The notes: generated from the sequence alone by a model not told the origin. Shown: positions 37,966 to 47,177, counted from the first letter of the stretch. The stretch: 56,895 bases of DNA from Metabacillus fastidiosus NBRC 101226 (GCF_001591625.1 NZ_BCVG01000017.1:1-56895); one strand, 5' to 3'. Numbers and translations are program-made.

Positions 37966-38445
37966 TTATTCTATCAACCTGATCCGTTCAATTATTAGAT
38001 TAACTTTCTCGAGATATAGATCCGGATCGTCCTCTTTTATAACAAGAAGGATTTCTTTAATTATCTGTTTCGTTGAGCTATCTACATTTTCTAATGCCTT
38101 AATATAAGGTGCTACTAAACCTTTTGAATTTAAAAGTGTCCCATGAATTCTTTCCGCCCAGAACTCTGCATGAGGCAGCATTTTAGAAATACTGATCGCT
38201 AACTTATAAAGTCCATCTTCTAAACCGTTACGTTCAACAATATAGAAAATAGTTTTAATAAGATCATCACCAGCAGATGGTTCAGCAATATCATCCTCAA
38301 AAATTGTACAAAGATCAGGAATTATATCATTTGTTCCTCGATAAAATAATTCAGTGAGAATATCTTCAAATACTTCAATTCCATCGTCATTATCCCCTAA
38401 AAAACGCATTTTGTATAAAATAGAAATCTGTTCTTTGACAGTCAT
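37966..38445 (-). CDS. Imm30-like immunity protein
   Basis: 159 residues, helical. FYRGTNDIIPDLCTIFEDDI, ISKMLPHAEFWAERIHGTLL and a C-terminal repeat of helices match my memory of the Imm30 domain. Site GGAGG. Lies inside the array with no toxin partner. Confidence 0.7.
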   Translation of the reverse strand: MTVKEQISILYKMRFLGDNDDGIEVFEDILTELFYRGTNDIIPDLCTIFEDDIAEPSAGDDLIKTIFYIVERNGLEDGLYKLAISISKMLPHAEFWAERIHGTLLNSKGLVAPYIKALENVDSSTKQIIKEILLVIKEDDPDLYLEKVNLIIERIRLIE

Positions 38446-38584
38446 TTAATCCTCCTACAAACAACCAAAAATACCAAATATACCTAAATTATTATACTCA
38501 CTTTCTTGATAGTAATCAATCTATGCTCTAGACTTCCATGCATTATCTCTTCTAGTCTTAAATCACTTTCTTTTGATTATAATG

Positions 38585-38625
38585 GCAAAAAACCTTGAAA
38601 ATTTTAGTCAATCAAGGTTTCTTAT
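38585..38625 (-). terminator. Hairpin AAACCTTGA / TCAAGGTTT
   Basis: Near-perfect arms in the gap after the 38.7-kb gene. The same stem occurs behind the SUKH gene at 55.8 kb. Confidence 0.6.
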
Positions 38626-38699
38626 GGAGAGCTAACATTCTATACTAAAGTCCTGTAAATTATTTAAATCGCTAATTCTAAGCACTCTGATCACATTTT

Positions 38700-39113
38700 T
38701 TAAGAATGGATTTTTATAAGAAAGTCTTCAAGTACTTTCTTTACTGGTATGCTCACTTTGGACAACATATCAGTTACTCGAAGTAATATAGATGGATCTT
38801 TCAATATTTTTTCTTTACTTTCTGGAGCTGTAAAGCTTCTTAGGGTATCTATACATATTTCAAATAGCTCGTCATCTTCAGTAGGAAGTAATGATAGTAA
38901 TATTATCATTTCATGCATATTACAGTTACTATCCATACAATATGCAAGTTTTTTCTGCCATTCTAATGGTTTAGTATGTACTTGAATTGATAACTCTTCC
39001 CAATCCTTTGGACTAAACTCTATCAATATCTCACTTGCAATGATACAGCCATCGTCATACCATGAATCTTCAGTTACATAAGCAGATATAAGTTTGTCTA
39101 ATTCCCTATACAT
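38700..39113 (-). CDS. HEAT-like immunity candidate
   Basis: 137 residues, all-helical. DDGCIIASEILIEFSPKDWE, WQKKLAYCMDSNCNMHEMII, DDELFEICIDTLRSFTAPES resemble HEAT-type repeats of several Imm families. No exact family named; the role is inferred from position in the array. Confidence 0.6.
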   Translation of the reverse strand: MYRELDKLISAYVTEDSWYDDGCIIASEILIEFSPKDWEELSIQVHTKPLEWQKKLAYCMDSNCNMHEMIILLSLLPTEDDELFEICIDTLRSFTAPESKEKILKDPSILLRVTDMLSKVSIPVKKVLEDFLIKIHS

Positions 39114-39159
39114 TCTTTTACCTCTTTTTAAAAATAAATATTAACAACATAGAAAAAGC

Positions 39160-39594
39160 TCATTCATTGTCCCTATTGAAGATCCTAATAAATTCTTCCA
39201 GTGATTCTGCCAAGTATGTAGTATATTCTTCAGGATCTTTTTCGTACTCATATTCATGGTTTCTCTACAAACGGGATAAGCCAATTAGAAAGAATTTCAC
39301 CTATCCTTAGCATATTAAGTAAAGTTTCTAAATTTCCTCCGCTATCTTATTTTTATGTTTAATTGGGATAAATCGCTGCACTACATATTCATCTTCATCT
39401 TTATCTATGAGTACATATCTTTCTGGTTTCCCGCCATTATAAGTTAAATAATAATCCCTAATATCTTGAGAAAATGTAAATTGATACTCCCTTTCAATAT
39501 CTGAAATATCTTCATCTACCAGAATTTCTTTTGTATTTTCAAATTTATTGCTATATAACTCTTCACTATAATTTCCCCTCTTCTTCTTGTTCAA
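39160..39594 (-). pseudogene. SUKH gene broken by a frameshift and an internal deletion
   Basis: Three frames rebuild one SMI1/KNR4 protein. Piece one, 39,594-39,328 (88 residues), has SDIEREYQFTFSQDIRDYYL and NGGKPERYV and ends at a frameshift. Piece two, in another frame, reads GNLETLLNMLRIGEILSNWL then IPFV. About 20 codons (the DPGGN region) are deleted, and piece three reads HEYEYEKDPEEYTTYLAESL then EEFIRIFNRDNE and stop at 39,160. A recent inactivation, since all parts are still readable. Confidence 0.85.
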
Positions 39595-40009
39595 TCAGAC
39601 TCATAAAAAATTCACTAAAAGTGTTCCATATATCAGGCGATGTAAGAAGGGACGTATTATGAAGTTTATCTACATCACTATTATCAAGCCATATAACAGC
39701 AGGTTTATTTACAGTATCCATTACAATAAGACTAGCTGGCGGTTCCGCTAATACTAAAAAATGTTTAGGCAAATTTATAACATTTCTAAGCCTAAGTGTT
39801 TCATCTACAAGATTAGGAGGATTGCTGTCAAATGCAAACATACTAATCTCACCTAGTAAACCACCACTGTAAAACTCGGCTATTCTCTGAAAATCTTCTG
39901 GCAATTTTACATTTAATTTCTTCTCAATATTATGTAAGACTAGTTTGTCTATTCCATCAGAAGGATAAAAATTTTCATAACGTTCCTTTATAATGTTAAT
40001 AATCCCCAT
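39566..40009 (-). CDS. SUKH (SMI1/KNR4) immunity protein
   Basis: 147 residues. LVLHNIEKKLNVKLPEDFQR (about 23-42), FYSGGLLGEISMFAFDSN, LVLAEPPASLIVMDTVNKPA, FSEFFMSLIEQEEEGKL. Its end overlaps the start of the next (broken) SUKH gene by 29 bp, so they were one operon. Intact. Confidence 0.88.
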   Translation of the reverse strand: MGIINIIKERYENFYPSDGIDKLVLHNIEKKLNVKLPEDFQRIAEFYSGGLLGEISMFAFDSNPPNLVDETLRLRNVINLPKHFLVLAEPPASLIVMDTVNKPAVIWLDNSDVDKLHNTSLLTSPDIWNTFSEFFMSLIEQEEEGKL

Positions 40010-40218
40010 AAAAAATCCCTCTCTATTTTCCTTAGGTTAGTGCGCTTCGTTTTTCTTACGCCGCTCTTGACTTCTGTACGCTCTTTTGAGAATATTTAAC
40101 GAATTCACACTTAGTAAATTTACATCTCCTCGAACCAGTTTACCTTGTTGTCTTTAGATTTTCTTATTTTCACATCAAACTACCAATTAAGTAGAAATAA
40201 AAAACTAATTAATGATTG

Positions 40219-40551
40219 TCAAATTTCTTTACCAGTTAAATTATCAACAAATCTTATTTTTCCATTTTCAGAAACTAATTGTAAATCACTTCCTATTGGT
40301 AGTTCATATATTCCGAGAATGGCTGGTTCAATATTTGCTACAGTATTAAAATCACATACTACTAAATTTTCAGGATTATTAACGTAATCATCGTCATCAA
40401 TTTCTGAAAAAAATCTCCAACCATTATCCACTGTATCTATAGATTTCTCTCTCAATATCCATTTCAATTTCCCTGTTTCATTTATTATATTTCTTGAAAC
40501 AATACAGGCCCCAGCTTTTTTAATAAATTCAATAGGTTCTTTTTGATTCAT
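40219..40551 (-). CDS. Imm33 / DUF2185 immunity protein
   Basis: 110 residues from ATG 40551 behind AAAGGATGG. Pattern GACIVSRNIINETGKLKWIL, DNGWRFFSEIDDDDYVNNPE, LPIGSDLQLV is that of DUF2185 (Imm33). Overlaps the end of the ankyrin fragment gene, so co-transcribed with it. Confidence 0.85.
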   Translation of the reverse strand: MNQKEPIEFIKKAGACIVSRNIINETGKLKWILREKSIDTVDNGWRFFSEIDDDDYVNNPENLVVCDFNTVANIEPAILGIYELPIGSDLQLVSENGKIRFVDNLTGKEI

Positions 40552-40795
40552 ATTTTTCCATCCTTTCAATTAAACTTGATCTATATGAGAATTTTCTAGC
40601 GCATTCAATAGCTGAAAATTCTGTACTATCTTTAGAGGTTAAATCTAAGTTAGGTTGAGAACAACACAAATTATATAACTTTTCTAATTCTTCATCTGAT
40701 TTATTCAATCGAATTATATAAATTAGTGCAACTTGACCCTTTTCATCTTGCTCGTTAATATTAACACCTTTTTCTATAGTTTTCTTCAATGTCAT
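40529..40795 (-). CDS. Ankyrin-repeat fragment protein
   Basis: 88 residues with one clear ankyrin unit (EKGVNINEQDEKGQVALIYI) and a second weaker one (SSKD-type turn, FSAIECARKFSYRSSLIERM). Much shorter than typical ankyrin immunity proteins; probably an N-terminally truncated relic, though still open. Confidence 0.6.
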   Translation of the reverse strand: MTLKKTIEKGVNINEQDEKGQVALIYIIRLNKSDEELEKLYNLCCSQPNLDLTSKDSTEFSAIECARKFSYRSSLIERMEKYESKRTY

Positions 40796-40976
40796 TTTTT
40801 CGTTGCCCTAGCAAAACATGTAACACAGTCTCACCTTCACTTTTTTTACATAATACGGTAATAAAAAACCATTAGAAAATTCATAACTATATTTAAATCA
40901 CCATTTACATACATATTTTCCAATATAAAAAAAGATCTATTCCTACCGAATCACAAGCTGGAATAGGTCATCATAT

Positions 40977-41471
40977 TTAATCGTGATCTTTTAAATAATC
41001 TAAATCATCCCTGTTATAATCAATCATTGCTAAGAATAACTGTTTAAAGTTATTAAACCTTTCTACCTCTTCTCCTGCAAACCATATAACGATTCCAGGA
41101 CTTGGTGAATTCCATTTAGTCAAAACGAATAAATCTTTATCCATTTTAGTCGCTGCAATAGGTAAAAGCTGATCTTGTGAAAAACTGGATTCCTCTATCA
41201 AGCTATTTTCTATTGCATTAAGTATCATATTGGCATACTCCATATCTCCAGACTGACAAAGTTCTTCCGTTCCAAATAAATCAATTGTTTGTGAGAACCC
41301 TTTCCACCCATTAGCATGCTTTAAGAATTCCTTATAATATGGATCTAGAAAGAAACCTAAACAATTTTCAGCCTCCATTATTTCACTTTCTGCAGCTGCA
41401 GTTTCTGGTAAATAATAATCCCAGAGTTTCTTCTTATCATATTTTTGCATTTCTTGTCTCACTGTCATCAT
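40977..41471 (-). CDS. SUKH (SMI1/KNR4) immunity protein
   Basis: 164 residues. ESEIMEAENCLGFFLDPYYK, EFLKHANGWKGFSQTIDLFG, LLPIAATKMDKDLFVLTKW and IVIWFAGEEVERFNNFKQLF give the full SMI1/KNR4 fold. First gene, in transcription order, of the 34-41 kb array. The 450 bp upstream to 41,921 hold a terminator and the MFS promoter/operators. Confidence 0.88.
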   Translation of the reverse strand: MMTVRQEMQKYDKKKLWDYYLPETAAAESEIMEAENCLGFFLDPYYKEFLKHANGWKGFSQTIDLFGTEELCQSGDMEYANMILNAIENSLIEESSFSQDQLLPIAATKMDKDLFVLTKWNSPSPGIVIWFAGEEVERFNNFKQLFLAMIDYNRDDLDYLKDHD

Positions 41472-41559
41472 CGCAGCAATCCTATCTGTCTAATGGTCCA
41501 TTTCTCTTCTCCTGTTAGATAATAATAAAGTTATTTAATTTTGATATAAAAATATAAGA

Positions 41560-41594
41560 GCCTTGCTACATTTTATTGTAGCAAGGCTCTTTAA
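41560..41594. terminator. Strong hairpin between the immunity array and the MFS gene
   Basis: AGAGCCTTGCTACA / TGTAGCAAGGCTCT, 14-bp perfect stem, 6-nt loop, then TTTA. It is followed by CCCCGTTAGCTTAAGTAC (about 41,687), a motif repeated at 47,099. Confidence 0.8.
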
Positions 41595-41784
41595 AGTTGT
41601 TTAATTTCCGTTCATTTAAATATGCTTGTGCTCAAAAATCAATAATAAAGTTGTTTAAATCTTATTAAGCTAAAGCCCCCGTTAGCTTAAGTACAATTCT
41701 TCACAATATAAGATTCTCCTCACCCACTTTAAACATGCTGAAATCAAAATCATTCTTGCAGATAAACAACAATTTCGATTCATT

Positions 41785-41870
41785 TGTTGAATAAACATCA
41801 AATCGCATGTTATTAGCGATTGAAAACAGCCCGTTACTTTATATAATGATAGTCGGATGTTGTTTAAACA
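41785..41870 (+). promoter_or_regulatory. MFS promoter with two TetR-type operators
   Basis: Operator one TGTTGAATAAACA (41,785-41,797). Promoter TTGAAA (41,820-41,825), 16 bp, TATAAT (41,842-41,847). Operator two is the perfect palindrome TGTTTAAACA (41,861-41,870), just after the start site. The same layout precedes the hydrolase gene at 43.8-43.9 kb. Confidence 0.75.
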
Positions 41871-41921
41871 TCATTGAAGGATTTGTTAAGTTTAATCATT
41901 AGTGAAAGTGGGGTTGTTTTT

Positions 41922-43049
41922 TTGACAAAACGAAATAATTTATTGATTTTTATATTAACTATAGGAGTTTTCGGCATCTTAAATACCGAAATGGGGGTTA
42001 TTGGGTTATTGCCTTCCATTTCTGAACACTTTAATGTCAGCATATCAACAGCAGGTTTGGCAGTGAGTCTTTTTGCCATTGCAATTGCAGTGGCTGGTCC
42101 TACTTTGCCGTTATTATTTTCGGGTATAGATCGCAAGAAGATCATGTTACTTGTATTAGGTGTTTTCACTTTGGGAAACATTGCATCTGTATTTATTTCT
42201 AACTTTACCATTCTATTGATTGTTCGTATCATTCTTGGTTTATTTCATCCCATTTATTGTTCCATGGCATTTACCGTAGCTGCTTCCTCAGTAAAACCTG
42301 AAGAAGCTCCAAAAGCTGTTTCAAAAGTATTTATAGGTGTATCTGCTGGTATGATAGCGGGTGTACCGATCGCAAGTTTTATTGATAGTGCCTTTTCGTA
42401 TGAAATGGCGATGGCATTCTTTGCTATTGTTACTGCTATTATGTTGATTGCAGCATTGATTTTTGTACCATCTATGCCTGTTAAAGAGAGACTGTCTTAT
42501 GGTACACAACTTACAGTATTAAAAAAACCTATTTTATGGATTTCCATAGTGACTGTTGTTTTATTAAATGCCTCCGTATTCGGGGTATATAGTTATATTG
42601 CTGAGTACCTAGAAACTGTTACCCAAATGTCCTCGAATATCATCAGTTTAACGTTATTCGTTTTCGGTGGAGCTAATATTATTGGAAACATCGTTGCAGG
42701 GAGGATACTCACTAATAGTCCTATTAAGTCCATCTTAACTTTTCCTTTGTTATTGAGTGTAGTTTATATCCTTTTATTCTTCACTGGAGAGTTTGCTGTA
42801 CCTATGGTAATAATCACTTTCCTTTGGGGAATATTGGCTGGAGGAATCATGGCTAATATTAATCAATATTTGATTTCATCTTCAGCTCCAGAAGCTCCTG
42901 ATTTTGCCAATGGTTTATTTATATCTCAAATGGGTGCACAATACGTTGTGTTAGTGGGGATCCTATCATTAATATTAGGTTTGGTAACTATTTTACTTAG
43001 AACCTACATGTTGACTCCTACAAAACAACTTTCTAAAAAAGTTTCCTAA
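41922..43049 (+). CDS. MFS transporter (DHA1 / AraJ-like)
   Basis: 375 residues from TTG 41922 (site GTGGGG; an upstream TTG at 41,874 lies inside the operator region). 12 membrane segments; ILTIGVFGILNTEMGVIGLL (TM1), AVSLFAIAIAVAGPTLPLLF, and RIILGLFHPIYCSMAFTVAA. Likely exporter of drugs or sugars. Convergent with the TetR gene, and preceded by that regulator's operators. Confidence 0.9.
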   Translation: MTKRNNLLIFILTIGVFGILNTEMGVIGLLPSISEHFNVSISTAGLAVSLFAIAIAVAGPTLPLLFSGIDRKKIMLLVLGVFTLGNIASVFISNFTILLIVRIILGLFHPIYCSMAFTVAASSVKPEEAPKAVSKVFIGVSAGMIAGVPIASFIDSAFSYEMAMAFFAIVTAIMLIAALIFVPSMPVKERLSYGTQLTVLKKPILWISIVTVVLLNASVFGVYSYIAEYLETVTQMSSNIISLTLFVFGGANIIGNIVAGRILTNSPIKSILTFPLLLSVVYILLFFTGEFAVPMVIITFLWGILAGGIMANINQYLISSSAPEAPDFANGLFISQMGAQYVVLVGILSLILGLVTILLRTYMLTPTKQLSKKVS

Positions 43050-43053
43050 TAAA

Positions 43054-43092
43054 AAAGGCTAGGTATAAATCCAAAATACCTAGCCTTTTGTT
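43054..43092. terminator. Bidirectional terminator between MFS and TetR genes
   Basis: AAAAGGCTAGGTAT / ATACCTAGCCTTTT with an 8-10-nt loop. Confidence 0.9.
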
Positions 43093-43097
43093 AATAA

Positions 43098-43646
43098 CTA
43101 TAGAATCCTATCTAACAAAGTCCCCAATTCTCTGGCTATTGACTGAGGCGGAGAAGGCATTCCATCCTTTAACCACGATTCTAAAACCCCTACATAAGCA
43201 TTTGCAGCAAATTTAATAATAACATCTTCATTTAGACCTTCATTTTTTCCATTTGTGTTGTGTAACTCTTCCTTGAAACCTTCCATCACATACTTTAGGA
43301 ATTTACTACGAAAAGAAGGAGCTGCTTCTTTGCTGGTTAACATGGTCGAAAAGAACAGATAATGATTTCTAAAATATTCAAAAAAGATCTGTGTCGCATC
43401 TCCCCATTCCTCTTGACATGCCCATTCATTTTTTTCCTTAAGTTTGTTTATATGATCTTCTATCAACTTATCTAATAGGTCAAATTTATCCAGGTAATGG
43501 AGATAGACCGTGCTTCGGTTCACATTTGCCCTGTCAGAAATATCTTGAATAGTTATTTCATCAAAATTTTTTTCATTCATAAGTTCAAGAATTGCTTTTT
43601 TTATTGCCTCTTTAGTCTTAACTACTCTTCTATCTACTTTCGTCAT
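43098..43646 (-). CDS. TetR family regulator (first of two similar ones)
   Basis: 182 residues. Helix-turn-helix about 10-55: RVVKTKEAIKKAILELMNEK, ITIQDISDRANVNRSTVYLH. Similar in that domain to the TetR at 48.5 kb (RTKESIRNALVELI, ITVKDITTRAKINRGTFYAH). TGTTGGATAAACA lies in its own upstream region (43,696-43,708). Probably represses itself, the MFS gene and the hydrolase-SDR genes. Confidence 0.9.
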   Translation of the reverse strand: MTKVDRRVVKTKEAIKKAILELMNEKNFDEITIQDISDRANVNRSTVYLHYLDKFDLLDKLIEDHINKLKEKNEWACQEEWGDATQIFFEYFRNHYLFFSTMLTSKEAAPSFRSKFLKYVMEGFKEELHNTNGKNEGLNEDVIIKFAANAYVGVLESWLKDGMPSPPQSIARELGTLLDRIL

Positions 43647-43695
43647 CGCTTGATCACCAGACTTTCCTTAAGATTATCTACAATATCGATTACTT

Positions 43696-43915
43696 TGTTG
43701 GATAAACATCATATTGCGTTAAATTGACTAATAACAAAGGTAGGGATATGGACTATAAAAATAAAAACTCATCGTTAATAGAAACTGTTAAAAAACACCT
43801 TAAAAAATAATCAACAATTTTTAATGATTTGTTGAGTAAACAACAAATCGTACTCATATAACGATTGAAAGCATCCTATTTCTAATTATATTATAGACAT
43901 GTGTTGTTTAAACAA
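43696..43915. promoter_or_regulatory. TetR operators and hydrolase promoter
   Basis: TGTTGGATAAACA (43,696-43,708); ATTTGTTG-N6-CAACAAAT (43,827-43,848); TTGAAA (43,865-43,870), 16 bp, TATATT (43,887-43,892); TTGTTTAAACAA (43,904-43,915). Order and spacing copy the MFS promoter at 41.8 kb. Confidence 0.75.
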
Positions 43916-44005
43916 TCAATGATGTTAATAGTCTTAGCTAGGGGGTTTACGTCATTTTATTGGCATTACCCTGTATAAAAATTAACAAAAGAGAGGGCTA
44001 AAAAA

Positions 44006-44959
44006 ATGTCAAAAAGAGATAACTATATTTTCGATCTAAGCGATAAAGTAACAAGGAAATCAGTTTCATACAAAAACAGGTTCGGAATCAAAATTGCAGC
44101 AGATCTATACTTGCCAAAAGAATTTGATGAGTCAAAGAAACATGCAGCTGTTATTATAGGTGCTCCCTACGGAGGTGTTAAAGAGCAAGGTTCTGGTATT
44201 TATGCTCAAAACATGGCAGAGCGTGGTTTTGTGGCTCTTGCATTCGACCCATCTTTCAACGGATATAGTAGTGGAGAGCCACGTCATCTTTCTTCCCCTG
44301 ATTTATTCGTAGAAGATTTCAGTGCAGCTGTTGATTATGTAGGTACACGTCCATTCGTAGATAGAAATCAACTTGGTGTTATCGGTATGTGTGGTAGCGG
44401 TGGTTTTGCGATTAGTGCAGCGCAAGTTGATAGACGCATTAAAGCTGTTGCCACAGTCAGCATGTATGACATGTCTCGTGTACAAGCCAACGGATGGAAA
44501 GACTCGTTCACTGAAGAAGAACGCAACAGTATACTGGATGCAATTACCCAACAACGTTACGCAGAGTTTGAAGGTGGCACACCAGTGTTGACTGATCGAG
44601 GAGCTGCTATTGGATTTGACGATAATACAGATCCTATTAGTCGCGAGTTTGGTGAGTTTTATTCTACACCTCGTGGGTATCACCCAAACTCAATTACTCA
44701 ATTTACAGTAACAAGTGGCATGTCATTTATGAACTTCCCTCTGCTTACACACATTAAATCGATTTCGCCACGTCCAATTTTATTCATCATGGGCGAGCAC
44801 GCTCACTCACGATACTTTAGTGAAGATGCTTATGAATTGGCAGCAGAACCGAAGGAACTGTACATCGTTCCAAATGCAGGACACGTTGATTTGTACGACA
44901 AAACGGATTTGATTCCTTTCGACAAATTGGAATCATTCTTTACCGAGAATTTGAAATAA
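44006..44959 (+). CDS. Alpha/beta hydrolase (YcjY / dienelactone-hydrolase-like)
   Basis: 317 residues. YKNRFGIKIAADLYLPKEFD at the start, IIGAPYGGVKEQGSGIYAQN, the nucleophile elbow in GVIGMCGSGGFAISAA (about 127-142), acid near MGEHAHSRYFSEDAYE, His near NAGHVDLYD (about 295). Site AGAGAGGG. Substrate unknown; probably detoxification given its TetR operators and SDR partner. Confidence 0.88.
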   Translation: MSKRDNYIFDLSDKVTRKSVSYKNRFGIKIAADLYLPKEFDESKKHAAVIIGAPYGGVKEQGSGIYAQNMAERGFVALAFDPSFNGYSSGEPRHLSSPDLFVEDFSAAVDYVGTRPFVDRNQLGVIGMCGSGGFAISAAQVDRRIKAVATVSMYDMSRVQANGWKDSFTEEERNSILDAITQQRYAEFEGGTPVLTDRGAAIGFDDNTDPISREFGEFYSTPRGYHPNSITQFTVTSGMSFMNFPLLTHIKSISPRPILFIMGEHAHSRYFSEDAYELAAEPKELYIVPNAGHVDLYDKTDLIPFDKLESFFTENLK

Positions 44960-45183
44960 CAATCCATACAAATTAAAAGTAAGGAACTAGGAAGAAGAGA
45001 TGTAAAGGTCAGTCTAGGTGACTTGTTCATAGGTGACGTACAGTTCACTATTATTCTTGATAGTGCGGTGCCGTCTCACGAGTGCGTATGCTCTAGTTTT
45101 AGGATTATTTTTAATAAAACGGCTCAAATTAAATAAGTATGATATTACAAAGGATGAAGAAATTAAAGAAAGGTGCTTTTATT

Positions 45184-45927
45184 ATGTCTAATATTCAAGG
45201 TAAAGTTGTCATTATTATGGGTGCATCAAGCGGAATTGGTGAAGCAACGACCAAGAAACTTGCACAAGAAGGGGCAAAATTAGTTATTGCGGCTCGTCGT
45301 GAAGATCGCTTAAAAGCTCTAGTTGAATCATTGACAAATAATGAAATTTCATATGCTGTTGCAGATGTAACAAATAAAGACGAAGTTCAAGCAGTTGTAG
45401 ATTTGGCGATTGAAAAATATGGTCGTGTCGATGTACTTTACAACAACGCTGGAGTCATGCCACTTTCTCCACTTTCAGAAAAACGCTTTGATGAATGGCG
45501 TCAAATGCTAGACATCAATATCATGGGTGTCTTAAATGGGATTGCTGCGGTTTTACCGATCATGAAAAAGCAACAATCGGGTCAAATTATTGCGACTGAC
45601 TCCGTAGCTGGGCACGTTGTATGGCCAGGTTCAGCTGTTTACTCTGGGACAAAATTTGCTGTTGGGGCGATTATGGAGGGGCTACGCCAGGAAGAAAGAG
45701 AAAGTAACATTCGCTCAACCATTATTTCACCAGGGGCTGTAGCCACTGAACTTTATAAAACGATTAGTAATCCTGAATTGAGTGAATCGGTGAAGGAAGG
45801 TCAACGAACACCTGGATTCGGACTAGCATCAGAAGATATTGCTAATGCTGTAGCCTATGTTATTGGACAACCAGAACATGTCTCAATCAGTGAGATACTA
45901 ATCCGCCCTACTAAACAAGATGCTTAA
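45184..45927 (+). CDS. Short-chain dehydrogenase/reductase
   Basis: 247 residues from ATG 45184 behind GAAAGGTG. NAD(P) loop GASSGIG (13-19), NNAG (87-90), catalytic Ser near 140 and Tyr153/Lys157 in [25 protein letters not shown] follows. The 220-bp spacer from the hydrolase has no terminator that I see, so a shared transcript is possible. A CATCCTCG / CGAGGATG hairpin lies at 45,970-45,989. Confidence 0.92.
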   Translation: MSNIQGKVVIIMGASSGIGEATTKKLAQEGAKLVIAARREDRLKALVESLTNNEISYAVADVTNKDEVQAVVDLAIEKYGRVDVLYNNAGVMPLSPLSEKRFDEWRQMLDINIMGVLNGIAAVLPIMKKQQSGQIIATDSVAGHVVWPGSAVYSGTKFAVGAIMEGLRQEERESNIRSTIISPGAVATELYKTISNPELSESVKEGQRTPGFGLASEDIANAVAYVIGQPEHVSISEILIRPTKQDA

Positions 45928-46018
45928 TAGATATTATGAACGATGAACGCCTATCGTGACCAGTCTACCATCCTCGCTTACGAGGATGCATAAGCTGTCA
46001 GATGTAAAACTTAAATAA

Positions 46019-46049
46019 TAAACTGTCCTATTAATTTGGGACAGTTTTT
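46019..46049 (+). terminator. Terminator after the SDR gene
   Basis: AAACTGTCC / GGGACAGTTTTT, about 90 bp past the SDR stop and before the reductase pseudogene. Confidence 0.85.
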
Positions 46050-46070
46050 ATTTCAAAAGGAGTGATAACA

Positions 46071-46795
46071 TTGGAAAGACCATATATTATCTGCCACATG
46101 CTAACTTCATTGGATGGGAAAATCATTGGAGATTATTTAGAAACGGAACGAGCAACTTACTTTTCAGACGAATACGAAAAAATCCATGACCGTTACGGAT
46201 GTAAAGCATGGATGTGTGGCAGGGTTACCATGGAAGAACACTTTACTTTGGGACATCAATTAGATTTAAAAAATGACAACATTGAGACGATCCTAGAACA
46301 GATTACGTCGCAAATCAGGATGCTAAGAGTTATGCCATAGCAGTAGATCCTTCTGGGAAATTAGGATGGACAAAAAATTCAATTGAACCATGGAATGAGA
46401 ATAGGTCGGAGGATCACATAGTAGAGGTTCTTACAGAGCAAGTGTCCGATGCATACCTGGCTCATTTGAGGAAAATAGGTATATCTTATATTTTCGGCGG
46501 AAAAGAACGATTAAACTTTAGTCTAGTAGTGGAAAAGCTAAAAAATCTTTTTGCAATTGATAAATTAATGCTAGAAGGCGGAGGCTTTATAAATGGCTCC
46601 TTTTTGAATGAGGAATTAATTGATGAATTGAGTCTGATTTTAGTTCCAATTGCAGATGGTGCATCTAACTCTGTGACACTATTTGAGACGAGTTCTTTTC
46701 TAAACAAACCGAAGCCTGTAAATTTCTTTTTAAAGGAAATCAAAAAACTTGATGATGGCGGGTTATGGTTGAAGTATGTAACAAAACATGATTAA
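46071..46795 (+). pseudogene. RibD-C / dihydrofolate-reductase-like protein, frameshifted
   Basis: Starts at TTG 46071 behind AAAAGGAGTG. First frame: ERPYIICHMLTSLDGKIIGD ... to stop at 46,340. From about 46,318 the second frame takes over: DAKSYAIAVDPSGKLGW ... ISYIFGGKERLNFSLVVEKL, DKLMLEGGGFINGSFLNEEL, IDELSLILVPIADG. Together about 240 residues of a complete RibD-C reductase. One frameshift near 46,320 breaks it; an internal ATG at 46,442 would give only a fragment. Confidence 0.85.
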
Positions 46796-46819
46796 TCATC
46801 TTGTAAATTACAAAAAATA

Positions 46820-46922
46820 GAGATGCATTACGATCAGTTGGTTTAATGCAGCATCAGTTGCGTTTGCAACGATTGTAGCAGTAGTTTCCTACGTTCCTAT
46901 TCAAACAGTCTCGAACGCATAG
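46820..46922 (+). pseudogene. C-terminal fragment of an MFS transporter
   Basis: RCITISWFNAASVAFATIVA then VVSYVPIQTVSNA and stop: a last transmembrane helix and tail with no gene in front. Confidence 0.55.
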
Positions 46923-46977
46923 GTAATTAATTAGGTTTAATAACAACCGATTGATTAAATAATAAATTAATAATAGA

Positions 46978-47021
46978 AAAAGCTGATTTTTCCTAATTCG
47001 GAAAATCAGCTTTTTCTAACT
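46978..47021. terminator. Hairpin AAAAAGCTGATTTT / AAAATCAGCTTTTT
   Basis: 14-bp stem with a short inner TCC/GGA extension. Followed by CTGCCCCGTTAGTACAATAAG, the conserved tail of the dispersed repeat, and by a GCGATAC / GTATCGC hairpin (47,072-47,099). Confidence 0.8.
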
Positions 47022-47140
47022 TTATGAGAGAATGTACTTAAACTAAACTGCCCCGTTAGTACAATAAGAAATGCGATACCTCTTTATTGAAGTATCGCAC
47101 CCGTTAGCTTAAGTACGTTTGTTCACAAACCTTTAATAAA

Positions 47141-47177
47141 ACAAGCCGTTTTTCTATAAGGAAACGGTTTGTTCATT
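47141..47177 (-). terminator. Terminator of the YhgE/Pip-like gene
   Basis: AAACAAGCCGTTT / AAACGGTTTGTT overlapping the stop codon. Confidence 0.75.

Noticed and set aside
40025-40150. Short minus-strand reading GKLVRGDVNLLSVNSLNILK and on to KKNEAH
   Set aside because: 38 codons between stops with no start or family match; could be a relic but is not supported enough to annotate.
44303-44683. Minus-strand ORF of 126 codons opposite the hydrolase
   Set aside because: Antisense to a well-supported hydrolase; composition is that of a shadow frame.
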